Source: Leucosporidium creatinivorum
Taxonomy: Eukaryota; Basidiomycota; Microbotryomycetes; Leucosporidiales; Leucosporidiaceae
DNA length: 64,000 nucleotides
NCBI GenBank assembly: GCA_001600635.1
Contig: BCKL01000010.1
Span: forward strand, 515,323 to 579,322
Direction: 5' to 3'
The position numbers were made by a program, and so were the translations under genes. Positions 41,724 to 52,120 of this stretch are shown piece by piece (position 1 is the stretch's first letter; the number at the start of each line of letters is the position of its first letter). The notes below the pieces were generated by a model. The model was not told the DNA's origin and did not search any database. It was given only the letters and a program-made list of their open reading frames with translations.

Positions 41724-42687
41724 ATGACCCATCAACTGCCTTTCCTAGGACGGGCCAACACTGGATATCTCACTGAAGAGCAGGCGCTGCTGCAGGTCGA
41801 GAACCTTCGGCACCTCTACGCTGGGCTCGGCTTCTCCGAGGTCCAACAAAACCAACTTGAGCTCAAGATCCAGCACGGCATCACCGGCATCAAGACAATC
41901 TTCTTCCGGCACTCGTTTGACTTTGAGAATGTCCAAGAGCAACATGAAGCAAGAACAAGGATTCAGGAGGCTCGCAGCGATATCAACCAGGTGAGGCCGA
42001 ACGCCGAGCCGAGGTTCGAAGTTCCCAGCTAACTCTATTGTCTCAGGCAATTGAGCAGTACCAAGGTCTGCAAGAATTAGTTCTTCCGGCTACCTTTTCC
42101 TAGCTAATGCGCTCACATGCAGCTGGGGGAGTGCAGACCACCGTCGTTGCTAGCAGCAGCAGCTCGGCGCTCGCCTCGCCTCCCACTTGGGGCCAACCAC
42201 CCGTCACATCGCGCAGTGGGATTCACACGAGAGAGTATTATCTCAACGAGTACGACCGGATCAGTCGCAACATGGCCATCCACTCATCCAGCAATCCCAG
42301 CGCCGGGTATCATGTCCTTGAAGTCGCCCGTCAAGTCAGAACAAGGGTGGCGGCATTGCCAATCCGGCAGCTCGCTGCTTTTGTCGAGCACATGGAAGAG
42401 CAGGCGCGGGTATGTCGATCCACCTCCGTCAGACTGGACGAGAAGAGCGCTGGCGTTCTGAGAGGCTCAGGCAGCTTCCGCGCCGAGCTGGTCACTGAAG
42501 CTGACTCGCTTATCCCTCCTTTTCCCCCTTCCTACTTCACATGTCTTTCCTTCAAACCCTAAAGCAACGGAGGCAGGCTCAAGCGCAAAACCCCAACGTC
42601 ACCCTACATAGTCTGGGACACGGCGGCCGCGAGAGCCACTTCTCCTACCTCACCTCCCGTTCAGCAGCTCACTACTTCGGCCGCTGA
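41724..42687 (+). CDS. Family-F protein 7 (single-module member)
   Basis: Exon 1 (41724-41990, 89 codons) carries one module (VENLRHLYAGLGFSEVQQ, KIQHGITGIKTIFFRHS). A 19-nt microexon (42047-42065) is followed by a linker (VVASSSSSALASPPTWG) and the conserved YYLNEYDRISRNMAIHSSS..LPIRQLAAFVEHMEEQAR part. The last exon ends VTLHSLGHGGRESHFSYLTS then RSAAHYFGR. Compared with F3, F5 and F6 it lacks module 2 and its microexon, so repeat number varies between members. The C-terminal signature is slightly degenerate (RSAAHY for RQAARY). Function unknown. Confidence 0.75.
42047..42065 (+). other. 19-nt microexon of F7
   Basis: CTCAG acceptor and GTCTGC donor. It encodes AIEQYQ plus one base; same length and phase as the other members. 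Confidence 0.7.
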
Positions 42688-43142
42688 TCGCGCTCAGAGA
42701 TGGTAGCTGAGCGAAGTGGGATCGGCTGAGATGGCACTGGGAGGTCGTTGGAGAGCGGTGAAAGGTGGCGGAGGTTGATCAAGTTGCTCGGCGCTGGGCG
42801 GGAGCAAAAAATGTGAGAGGAAGGAGAGCTAGAGGTGATCGGCAGATGCCAGGAAGGTCGGTATGCGCAACTATAAGCCACTTGAAAGTATGTACAGCTC
42901 ACTGGACCGAAGCAAATAGCTGTGGGCGCGAACGAAAGAGCTCGGCGATGGTTCAGAGAGCGAAATAGAGCAGCAGAGCCATCAAAAGGGAGCGTCAGAG
43001 CGTCGAGGATTCGCTACAGCGCACTGCAGGCTCCCACCAGCCCGATTACCCCTCGCCGACCCTCACTAGCTTCGAGGCGCCTGCCCCCGCTCTCTCCCTC
43101 GCTCATCTCGTCGCCTCACTCACCGCCGCAGCAGCACATGAC
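42688..43142. other. Intergenic region F7 / MBOAT gene
   Basis: No gene supported. CGCCGAG-type motifs at about 42788 and 42940. Boundary between the rearranged island and conserved genes. Confidence 0.45.
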
Positions 43143-44673
43143 ATGTCCATAGCATCAGTACCTCTCCAACTCCCTCTACCCCACCTCTACCTCGTCCTCC
43201 TCCCCTTCTCCCTCCAAGCGCTCCTCCTCAACGACGCGTTCCCTCCTCGTTTCTCTCGAATCGCTCGGCTGGGGCTGCTGCCTATTACGGTTTACCTCGC
43301 TGTCGAACTGCCTAGGAAGTACGGCTTTGAGCCTAGGGAGGCGTGGATTGGATGGAATGCGGTGCTGGCGATGGGAGGGCTGCATTGCGCTGCTAAGGGA
43401 GTTGAATGGGGGCTGGTGGGGGATGGGGAGGAGTACAGATGGAGAGGTTTCGAGCAGAAGGTGGATTGGAGAGCTGCTGGTAGCGCGGGAAGGGTGCAGG
43501 AGCTGCCAGACGACATGGACCGCTCGGCGCCGAAGAGGAATGTCTTCAAAACTAGCCCTACATCATTGTCACCTCAATCGACCTACAGCATCCTCATATC
43601 CACTCTCCATCTCATCACCTCCATGCGCGGCGCCGGCTACCCCTTTCACAGCAGCTCCTCCCTCCCTCCTCCTCGTCCTCGCCTATCAGCGCCGACCTTC
43701 CTCCTCCTCACCATCTTCAACATCCTCAGCGCACACCTGTTTCTAATCCTCAACGCATCACTCATCACCCTCCCCTACACTCGTCGACTCGCGCTCGTCT
43801 CCCATATCCTCGAAACCCTCCTTTTCGGCGCCCTCAAGCTCAAAGGCTACCCTCTCCACTGCCTCACGGAATCCCTCTCCTACATCTCCTGGGGCCTCAC
43901 CGCCTGGCTCTCCATCTCCCTCTCTCACTCACTCATCACCCTCCTCTCCTTCCTCATATTCCACCTCCTCCTTCGTCAGCCCTTCGACTCCCGAGCTTAC
44001 CCCCCTCTGTTTGAGCGAGCATGGGCGCCAAGGGGGGTTAGGTATTATTGGGGAGCACAGTGGCATCAGCTGTTGAGGAGACCGTTTCGTTACTTGGCTT
44101 GGAGGCCAATGGAGAGCCTGGTGAGACGGTGCGGAGGAAGAAGGACGATGGGAAAGGCGATGGGAAGTTTGGCGGCGTTTCTGGCGACGGCGGGGGCCCA
44201 TGAGTTTGGTGAATTTGCTTCTTCTCTGTCCTCTTACTCGGGCCGCCGCCCGCTAACTCCTCCTCCCTGCCTTGCTTCAGCTCTCTCCTCGGCTCTCAAC
44301 TCCGTCCCTTCCTCCATCTCTCCGCCTCGAACCACCTTCCTAGCGCGGTACGGCTCCACCATCTTCTTTCTCCTCATGTGGCTCGGCTCCCTCGGGGAGG
44401 TCCTCTTCACTCGCCTCACGGGAAGGAGGGTAGGAGGTCTCGCCGGCTTCGTTTGGGGAGCAAGTTGGCAGAGCGGGATGGGCGTGTTTCTTTATGCTTC
44501 GTGGTGGGTCTTCTCGCCCTCTCCAAACTGTTAGGAGTGAATGCTGACCGCGACGCACGAGCAGGGCAAATACAGGCTTCACCAAGGCGATCCCGAGCGT
44601 GGAGCAGTGGAGCTGGCAGAGGTTTGTGTACCCTTTGATAATGTTTGCGCCGGCGCCGTGGTGGGTGAAATAA
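43143..44673 (+). CDS. MBOAT / wax synthase-like acyltransferase
   Basis: Multispan membrane protein with about eight hydrophobic segments, starting PLPHLYLVLLPFSLQALLL. Family features: AMGGLHCAAKGVEWGL, LSAHLFLILNASLITLPYTR, and the catalytic-region signature VRYYWGAQWHQLLRRPFRYL (W..QWH..LRR). The conserved histidine follows in ATAGAHEFG, and GSLGEVLFTRLTGRRVGG lies near the end. Two late introns are likely (44211-44279, with a GCTAAC branch point, and the one before WANTGFTKAIPSVEQWSW). Fungal members esterify long-chain alcohols, sterols or secondary metabolites with acyl-CoA in the ER; the substrate here is unknown. The stop at 44673 comes from the spliced last exon. Confidence 0.85.
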
Positions 44674-44950
44674 TCATAGAGTATTATAGAGTCACTCGAG
44701 CTGCTCGCGAGGTGATGGGGAGCAGAGAGATGCGAATTCGAACGCCGATGAAGGAAGGAGTGAGCGCCGAGACTCGCTTGAACGGAGCTGAGAGAGGGGT
44801 GCAAGTTCCGCTACAGCTAGCAGAGCGCAATACTAGCGTGCTCTTGATCTCCTGCGCCCTTGCCTTAACAACAAGCCCCTCTCCTCCCTCCCCTCCATTC
44901 GCTTTCACACCCTCTGCCTTTGCCTCTCCTCCTCCTCTTCCTCACCTCAC

Positions 44951-45994
44951 ATGCCCCCTCGTCTCCCCGCACATCTCCGCCCCCGACCCCTCCCCTCAAC
45001 ATCCTCCACAGCCCTCGGAACAGCCTACGAGCACCACTCGCTGCTCTTCCTCTCGCGTCCTCCGCTCTCCTTGTCCGGGCTACTGAGGGTGGGAGGAGCG
45101 GGGGACAAGGGAGTGGATTTGAGGGGGTGGTGGGAAGTTCCTCCTGCTCGGGCGGGGGAGCTGGGACAGCAGGGAGAAGGAAGGGGAGGGAAAGAGAGGG
45201 CGCTGAGGGTGCCAGTGGTGGTGCAGTGTAAAGCCGAGCAAAGGGCTTTGGGGCCGAGGGCGGTCAGGGAGCTAGAAGGTGTACTGGGGTACGAGGCGCG
45301 CCCGCCGAACAGCGGAGGAGGGTCGGCGCCGAGCAGGACCATTGCGCTCCTCCTTTCCATGTCGGGCTTCTCGAAGGCTGCTACGACCCAGGCGGCGGGG
45401 AGCAGGGTGCCGATCGGGTTGATACACTTGCCCTTCCTCCACAAGACTGGCGAGGAGGAGGAAGGGGATGAAGGAGCGCCGAATAGGGAAGGGGCGGTTA
45501 GTGTGAGCTGTAATAAGGCGTTGAGGGACTTGCTTGGGGAGAGGTTCAGAGTGGGTGTTAGGAGGGAGATGGAGGGTGGGGGGAAGAGGGCGGAGATTAG
45601 GTGGGAAGGATTGGGCTGAGGTGAGTCGCCGAGAGGGGGAGCGCCGAGGTCACGGGCTGACAGGTGTCGATGTGCAGTATTTCGAGTCGGACTCAAGAAC
45701 CACCCTCAATAGGGAGCGCAGGCGCTTCGACCGAGCGGAGATGAGGTAAGCTCGCTTTCGGCGCTCGGTCATGGCTTCGCTGACCCTCTCCCTCCGCTGC
45801 CCAGCCACCGAGCAAGCAAAAGAGCCAGTCTCCACGCCCAACACCCTCTGAGAACTCGCCGCCCGTCCCCTCCATCATCATCCTTTCTCACGAAGCCCTC
45901 ACCATCTCAGCTCGGAGGCTCGGCGCCCAGAGAGACGCATGGACAGACAGCCAGCGACAGCAAGGACCACACAGCGGCGGCGCTTGAGAAGTGA
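44951..45994 (+). CDS. RRG7: Rrg7-like mitochondrial protein required for respiratory growth
   Basis: The first exon starts at 44951 with a basic, Pro-rich presequence-like leader (MPPRLPAHLRPRPLPSTSS), then STALGTAYEHHSLLFLSRPP, GGAGDKGVDLRGWWEVP, VVVQCKAEQRALGPRAVREL, and IALLLSMSGFSKAATTQAAG. The order GTxYE, DxGxDLxGxW, QCK and the GFxKAA motif is that of the Rrg7 (DUF2034) family. These resemble restriction-endonuclease-like folds, in which D, D and QxK form a catalytic-type core. Two further exons (YFESDSRTTLNRERRRFDRA and a basic Ser/Pro tail) follow to the stop at 45994. Yeast Rrg7 is mitochondrial and needed for respiratory growth. Activity is unproven. Confidence 0.8.
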
Positions 45995-46479
45995 TGAAGC
46001 GGCAATATAGTTGACGGTGGCATAGAGCGTGTTTGTTGAATTGAGATATGGTAAGGACCGAGCAGCGCCGACGAGCGAGCTTCGGCGCTGGACCCGCCCT
46101 CCGCTCGGAGCTGTTGAGAAGGGTCGCTGTTAAGCTGAAGAGCCGTCGAGCTCTGTGTACGGTGTTCTACTGTCGCTCGGCAACTCTCCTGCAGCCCTCG
46201 GTCTACTCTAACGCTTGTTCGCCCTCACTCTAAGCTCGGCGCACGACTCGCGCTTGATGACGGTGCGGCCCTCCTGATGCACCGCAAGAAAAGACCTTTG
46301 AATACAACGTTGGTCTCGAGAGGGGGTTGAGGGGGTTCGGGGGAGGGGAGAGTGGGATAGAGAGGGCGTAGTAAGGAGGGCGGTGGGAAGGGGAGGGGAG
46401 AGAGAAAGCACAACGTGGTGGAGGAGCGAAAGGAGAACGGGGAGAAAGTATATGGGAAAGCGAGTCGAAGCGTAGATGT
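45995..46479. other. Convergent intergenic region RRG7 / SMT3
   Basis: Polypurine-rich 3' flank of the SUMO gene on the minus strand (about 46320-46440). Open frames here are low-complexity Pro/Ser shadows. No gene supported. Confidence 0.5.
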
Positions 46480-47254
46480 CTAGCACGATCCACCGACCTG
46501 TAGTAGAGGAGCAGAGGGAAAGTCAGCAGAGGGACGCGACGCGCTGGAGTCGACTTTGGAGAAGCAGCGAAGGCAGAGGGAGAGAGAGGGAGAGAGAGAG
46601 ACGTACAGCCTCGGAAGCGACCTCAATCAGCACCTCCTCGTCGTCATCGTCGAGGTCGAGCTGTTGTAGTAGGGAAGCAGCGAAGGTCAGCGCGCGTTCT
46701 CGACAGCTCGTCGAAGGCTCTCAGCGCCAGGCTGTACTCACCTCGCCGACGGTTTGTTCCGGACGGAGACGCTCTCCATCTGTAGTACGACAGTCCGCTC
46801 GTCAGCTGTGCCCTTTCCTCCGCACGCGGCCGAGCAGCGAGCTCCCAGCAGTGGCGCTCGTCTGCAGTCGCTCTGTTCCAATCCTACTCACCGAACATGA
46901 ACCTGACCTCGTTGAGGGACTTTCCAGCGCGCTCGCAGTAGGCCGACATCATCTTGGAGAGCTTGGTCGTCCTATATAGCGAACAGCGAGAGAGTCAGCC
47001 TTGGATCGTCCTCTCTGGCGCTGCTCTGCCGGCGCTGAACGGGTGACAAGAGCTGTAGGACGGTAGAAGGGAAGGAGACTGACTTCTTGACCTTGATGAG
47101 GAGGTCAGGGAAGCCGGATCCAGAGATCTACAGAAGAAGAAGAGCGTGTGAGCGGGTTGCGGGTTGAGCAGAAGCTGTAGCTGTAGTGCTGTACCTTGAG
47201 AGCGACGTGAACGTTCTCGGGCTTAACCTCGGGCTGCTGCTCAGAGTCGGACAT
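46480..47254 (-). CDS. SMT3: SUMO (Smt3)
   Basis: Five short exons on the minus strand give a protein of about 100 residues: MSDSEQQPEVKPENVHVALK, ISGSGFPDLLIKVKK, TTKLSKMMSAYCERAGKSLN, EVRFMFDGERLRPEQTVGEL, DLDDDDEVLIEVASEA and a tiny last exon VGGSC. This is the SUMO ubiquitin-like fold, ending in the diglycine that is exposed by SUMO protease removal of the two-residue SC tail. EVKPE in the N-terminal extension fits the psi-K-x-E sumoylation consensus, so chain formation is possible. The gene diverges from RRP46 across 143 bp. Its activating enzyme subunit Uba2 is encoded at 10123-12934 in the same window. Confidence 0.92.
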
Positions 47255-47397
47255 GGTACAGAAGTTTCGCGAGGGAACGAGGAGTGTGGGAGAGGACAAG
47301 AGAGCTCGCTGGCTGAGCAAGTCCAAGTAGTAGTCGACGAGTCGAAACGCTCCTTGGCTTCGTACTCTTCGCTACTTACTTGGCTACAACACTAGAA
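47255..47397. promoter_or_regulatory. Bidirectional SMT3/RRP46 promoter
   Basis: A 143-bp spacer between start codons. TGGCTACAACAC precedes the RRP46 ATG. No TATA box evident. Confidence 0.6.
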
Positions 47398-48511
47398 ATG
47401 GCACCTCGCACAGATCGATCAGCTACAGCTTTCCGTCCATTAGCACTCTCCCAAGCCGTGCTCGCTCGCGCTGATGGCTCCACAAAGTTCTCCTTCGGTG
47501 AGCTCTCTCTCAACGCCCTGTTCCTACAGCACAGCTCAAGCAGGACTGAATTCGACTCGGCTACAACAGGAAACGTCTCGGTCATGGCTTCCGTAACAGG
47601 TCCTACAGAAGTACGCATCAGGGAAGAGTTGGTCGACCGCGCGACATTGGAGATCAACGTCCGGCCTCTTCGCGGGCTAGCAGGTGAGGTTCCTGTAGCG
47701 CTACCATCTACCTTCTTCACTCCCTGCTCATGCTCGCTCTCGCTCTCCTCTGCTTAAATTCGAACAGGCCCCTCCCACAAAGCCGCCGAAACGACCCTCG
47801 CATCCCTCCTGACCCCTCTGATCCTCCTGCACCTCTACCCTCGCTCGCTCCTCCAACTCACCCTCCAAACCCTCTCAACGCCCTCCACCGCCTTCTCCGT
47901 CGCCTTCTCCTCCTTACCCTCCTCCTTGCCTCCCTCCCCCTCCTCCGGCTCGGCGCCCTCCACTCTGACCTCCCTCCACCCTTCTGCCTCCGAAGCGGCC
48001 GCTAGGATCAATGCTGCCATGCTCGCTTTGGTGGATGCCGGAGTTGCGTGCAAAGGCATGTTAGTAGCCGTGGCTGTGGCGGTAGTAGAAGGGGAGATGA
48101 GGCTCGACCCTACGCCGAGGGAGGAGGAGTTGGCGACGGCGAGATTCGTGTTTGCCTTTTCGTTTGGAGTGGAAGTTGGAGGAGTGGAGGGGGAGTGCGT
48201 GGGCGTGGATTCGGTGGGAGTGTTTGAGGAGGATGAGGTTCGTCTCTTCCCCTTCCCTTGCCTCCCTCGTCGGCCGACCTGACCTCCCTTCGACGATCAA
48301 ACAGCTCTTCGAAGCCCAAGATCTCGCACAAAAAGCCACTCAAGCGATCCTGGCCTTCATTCGCAAGAGTATAGAGACGAGGTATGGAGCAACGGGGGCG
48401 CCACCGCCTGCTGCTGTCAAGCCGGCGCCAACGAGGGAGGAGGAGATGCGGCTGCCGGAGGGGGAGAGTGAGGAGGAGGAGGAAGGGGATGAGAGTATGG
48501 ATGATGCCTGA
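47398..48511 (+). CDS. RRP46: Exosome subunit Rrp46 (RNase PH-like)
   Basis: The spliced protein begins PRTDRSATAFRPLALSQAVL and carries RNase PH-fold signatures: ADGSTKFSFGELSLNALFLQ, SVMASVTGPTEVRIREELVD and RATLEINVRPLRG. Then come ASEAAARINAAMLALVDAGV and CKGMLVAVAVAVVEGEMRLDP. The last exon (LFEAQDLAQKATQAILAFIR) ends in an acidic tail (EGESEEEEEGDESMDDA). Rrp46 is a structural ring subunit of the RNA exosome in nucleus and cytoplasm, without catalytic activity in fungi. Two or three introns interrupt it. Divergent from SMT3. Confidence 0.88.
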
Positions 48512-48831
48512 GCTGGTGGAACGAGCATCGTTCAACGTTGTTGGGTGCAGGCGCGTCCCAGAGCCGGCGGAGAGCTGCGAGCAGCGAGTTCGGCGAAGGC
48601 AGTATGGGTCGTTCGCGAGCTCGCTGAAAACTGTCTTCCTCTTCTTTGCCAAGCTTGACGAACGCGACAGCAAGCAAGCGTATCAGAGCACCTCCGACTA
48701 TCCCTCAGCAGCAAAGCAAAACCATCCTCGCCTGATCCGAGCTTCCCAAGCCTGCGCCGAGCTCTCAAGGAAACGACGAGTCAGCGAGTGGTAAAGAACG
48801 AAGGCCCGTATCCAACATACCAGACGCTGAA
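48512..48831. other. Convergent intergenic region RRP46 / F-box 4
   Basis: 3' flanks of two convergent genes. Nothing else supported. Confidence 0.5.
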
Positions 48832-49958
48832 TCAAATCTCCCAGCTGTCGCTCAGCTGCTCTCGCATCTCCAAGCGAACTTGCACGCCATGCGCCGCCGC
48901 CGCGCTGAGCAGAGCGGTCTTGCTCTCGTTCTCGTCTGGCATCGGCACGCCATCATCCAAAAGCAAGAGGTGAACAGCGCCGGTGAAGCCGCGCCAACTT
49001 GGGATAGCCGCTTTGACATCGCGGTAGAGGCGGATCCTCGCCGACTTGAAGGGCACGAGGATCGCGAGCGACTTGAGTTCCGGTGGGAGAGGGAACAAGC
49101 TTGAGGTCCAGTGATTTTCATCTTGCGCGCTGCCGGAAGTGTTGAGAGTGAGGTCTTCGAGCTGGGAGAACTGCGACCAGTCCTTTGTTGCGAAGCTGTT
49201 GGCGATGGAAGGCCCGAGATGCTCCCTGATGGCGAGGACGGATAGCTGCGGCGCAAGGGAGAGGAGCGCTGCCTCGATCGCGTTGGAGCGTCTTGTGTTG
49301 ACTGTTCCAAGGGCTCTAGAGGCGGACGAGATGCTGAAGAGCAGTTGAATGTGGCGGAGGGAAGGGAGGGTGGTAGGGTTGAGCAAGGCGGCCCAGTCTC
49401 CGCTGTCGTCTAACTGGTAAGAGTCGAGAAGAGAGAGGAATTCGAGATACTGCATTGTCGGGGCTAGAGATTGGAATCCGAAACGGCACTGGAAGAAGGT
49501 GCAAGAGCGAAGACGGCCTGACTCTGAGGGGAAAGCAAAGGTCAGCGACGTCGGACGATGAAACCCACAGAGCTCACCGTGCAACGGTAGGTCAGCTGGA
49601 GGCGTGATGTAGCGACTTGCCGAGGCTTCGATCGACAAAGTAGTGCATGTACGAGCGTAGCCAGCCTGCTCACGCCAGTAACGGCTCCAACGGCTTTGGC
49701 GCTCGCCCACAGAGACTGTGCAGCCCACCCAAAGCTTGGATGACTTTCGAAGTATCCTTCAACCTGTGCTAGCGTCGCTTTCGACACCAACAGATGCTTG
49801 CCGAGCTCCCGCTGCGCCAGCACCCTCCACCTCGAATCGACTAGCGAGAAGGTCTTGAGGATCCTGTAGCGCTCTCCGAAAGTGTCGAAGCGGAGAGGTG
49901 GGAGAGCTTCTTTGATGATGTGCTCGGTGATTTCTACGGGAAGAGGAGGGACGACCAT
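48832..49958 (-). CDS. F-box-like protein 4 (distant relative)
   Basis: The start at 49958 gives PPLPVEITEHIIKEALPPLR, then ILKTFSLVDSRWRVLAQREL, an F-box-like N-terminus. After at least one intron, whose acceptor is best placed one AG downstream of the first CAG, the main exon reads SGRLRSCTFFQCRFGFQSLA. It continues with leucine-rich segments (YLEFLSLLDSYQLDDSG, LPSLRHIQLLFSIS, QLEDLTLNTSG, LKSLAILVPF) to EMREQLSDSWEI. It is not part of the F-box 1-3 group: the tail motif and leader are absent. The second splice junction is uncertain. Skp1-cullin substrate adaptor by analogy only. Confidence 0.65.
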
Positions 49959-50535
49959 AGCTTCGAGGAAGAGAGAGCTTCGACTTGAAAATGTGAGAGA
50001 GCGGTCGAGGGCTGGCGAAGGGGGAAGCTGGAGGGTGTAGGGCTGTAGCTGAGCTTCGAGAGTGTAGCTTTGTAGTCCTGTAGCTGCTTCCGGTACGCGC
50101 GAGTCGGAGGTGAAGTGACGAGAGACGAGTTGCGACGAGCAAGATGTGGAAGGAGAGCAAGAGGCGAGAGCGGAGAGACGGACGGTCTGGGAGAGGCCGA
50201 GAGGTGGTCCGAGCTCAGATTCTGTAGGCAAGTCGATTGAAGCTTAAAGATGCTGTGAATTAGCTACGATGCTACAGCTAAGCTCTGATGACCTACAGCG
50301 AGCTCAAACCAGTTTCTTGGCCGAGCTCTCCTCTTCGCAAGTCGGCGAACGGGCTCGCTCGAGCGCTGTAATGCAAGCGAGCAGGTCTGTCGAGAGAGAG
50401 AGCACACCTGTAGTACTCTGAGCTTGACTGAGCCTCTCGACTACCCCCTCACTACCACACTCACCCCTCGCCCGCGCCGCCCTTTCCCTCTCTCCCTCCC
50501 GCCTCATCCTGCTCGTTTCACGCTGCTCGCTCGCC
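49959..50535. promoter_or_regulatory. Divergent intergenic region F-box 4 / MYND protein
   Basis: A 577-bp spacer. A cluster of TGTAG elements occurs at about 50035-50090 (CTACA on the F-box 4 strand). No gene supported. Confidence 0.45.
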
Positions 50536-51742
50536 ATGTCTGAAATCGGCGGCTGGAATCCTCCTGGAAAGATCAGGATCTGTGGAGAGTGTCGCATCGC
50601 CGGTATGTCGTCTTGCAGCAATACAGAGAGCACAGACGAAACTCACCGCCTCCGCCTCGCAGAGAATACGCTGCCGGAAGGAGTGACGATGATGATCTGC
50701 TCTGGCTGCCGCGTCTTGAACTACTGCAGCGCTAGTAAGTACCGGTCTGCTGCTCGGAGAAGTCTCCGCTAACTCTGTTTCCATCAGGCTGCCAGGTACT
50801 AGATTACTCTTTACTCGCCTCCACGCCGTTGCGCTAACCTTTGAGCCACAGAAACGAGCCTGGAAATCTCACAAGAGGTTCTGCTTACAACACTGCCGTC
50901 ACGAGGCTACGGTCCAGGAGACGGCGCTCTGTTCGCCGATTGAAGCTTCCGCCGAGCAGGAAGCCCTGAGCTTCATGGCTCTCGTCCAGCCCGAAGTGTC
51001 GCGCGCGATGGAGCACGCCAACAAGATTGATTTTGGGACCTCGCTGGCCGAAACGCACAACGCCGTCCTTCACTTCGCCTACGACGCTTCCCAACCCAGC
51101 CTTCGCCGCCGCTTCATCTTCCAATCGGGCAAGCTCCTGCCTCGAGTTCAAGTCAGACAGCACGTCTCGTCTATCATCGGGTACTACCGCCCTCAGCTGG
51201 ACACCGCTCTCCTCCCTTCCGACATCGTCAAGGTGTTCCCTGCGTTCAACAAGGACGGCGGGACGCCCTCGGTCGTGCTCAACCTCTTCACTCCTCTCAC
51301 ATCGCCGTCGTCTCTGCGCTCGCCGACGAAGAGGACTGGAAACCTCTTCTCCTCTCCCGAGTGGGGGTTCCAGAAGCTGCAGCCCATCGGCTTCGCCAAA
51401 AGGCCGTCGAGCAGCGCGATCGGGGATTGGGAGCGAGTCCTTCGCGTTAGCCTCAGCGGCGAGCAACCTAAAGACCAGGACGAAATCGAAAGCTTGTGGA
51501 TCGTAGAGTCGGGTAACGCGAGGGCGTACATGGACAGTGTTCGTTGGGCGAAAGGCGAGGCGGCTTATCGGAAGGAAGTTGAGCTGCTGGGACCGCTGCT
51601 CTTGAAGAAGGGTAAGTCTATTTAGGGCTCACTTCAGATCAGATCAATAGATAACCTCTCTCCTCTCCTTACAGAAGCCGAGGAGAAGGCGAAACGTCAA
51701 GCCGAGAGCTTGAAAGGAGGTTCGGCGCCGAGGGAGAAGTGA
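50536..51742 (+). CDS. MYND-type zinc finger protein
   Basis: Small N-terminal exons assemble a MYND finger: CGECRIA, then ICSGCRVLNYCSAS, CQKRAWKSHKRFC, with the CxxC-CxxC-CxxxC-HxxxC spacing (about residues 16-62). A long exon follows without a recognised domain (FMALVQPEVSRAMEHANKID, RVQVRQHVSSIIGYYRPQLD, WERVLRVSLSGEQPKDQDEI). The last exon encodes a charged tail (EAEEKAKRQAESLKGG). MYND fingers mediate protein-protein contacts; no SET domain is visible. Introns are 50-60 nt. The start at 50536 is the first ATG and is followed directly by the finger. Confidence 0.78.
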
Positions 51743-51942
51743 GGGTGAGCTCCCTCACCTCTTCGCTGACGACGCAAGCTGACCTGAAGTTTGCAACAGG
51801 TATGATGAGATCTGTTTTACCTGTAACGCGCTCGCTTAGGACCTGTTCGACTGCGAGAGGAGCATCCGAGCCAGCAGCCAACGACAGCTCGGCCGACTCC
51901 CGAGCTGGACTCCACAGCGTACAAGTACAAGGTCGGACTGTA

Positions 51943-51967
51943 CTGTAATTTACTGCGGAAATTACAG
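51943..51967. repeat. Perfect 9-bp inverted repeat, 7-nt loop
   Basis: CTGTAATTT and AAATTACAG surround ACTGCGG. Confidence 0.8.
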
Positions 51968-52120
51968 CCCCTATCTTGGACCTGACAGTACAATCACAGC
52001 CTCTCGGATCCGTCAGGCGCGTAACCGAGTGTCGAAAGTAGCCAGCTCGGCGCTCGGCGAGTGGTCTACGAAGCTTGACTTGGTCTCCAAACAGCTCGAG
52101 GGCTTCCAATCGATGGCCCA

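Noticed and set aside
16758-42687. Idea that the island is a mating-type locus
   Set aside because: No homeodomain pair, STE3-like receptor or pheromone precursor was found; inverted repeats alone are not evidence.
46204-46493. Minus-strand Pro/Ser-rich frames downstream of SMT3
   Set aside because: Low-complexity purine/pyrimidine tract in a 3' flank.
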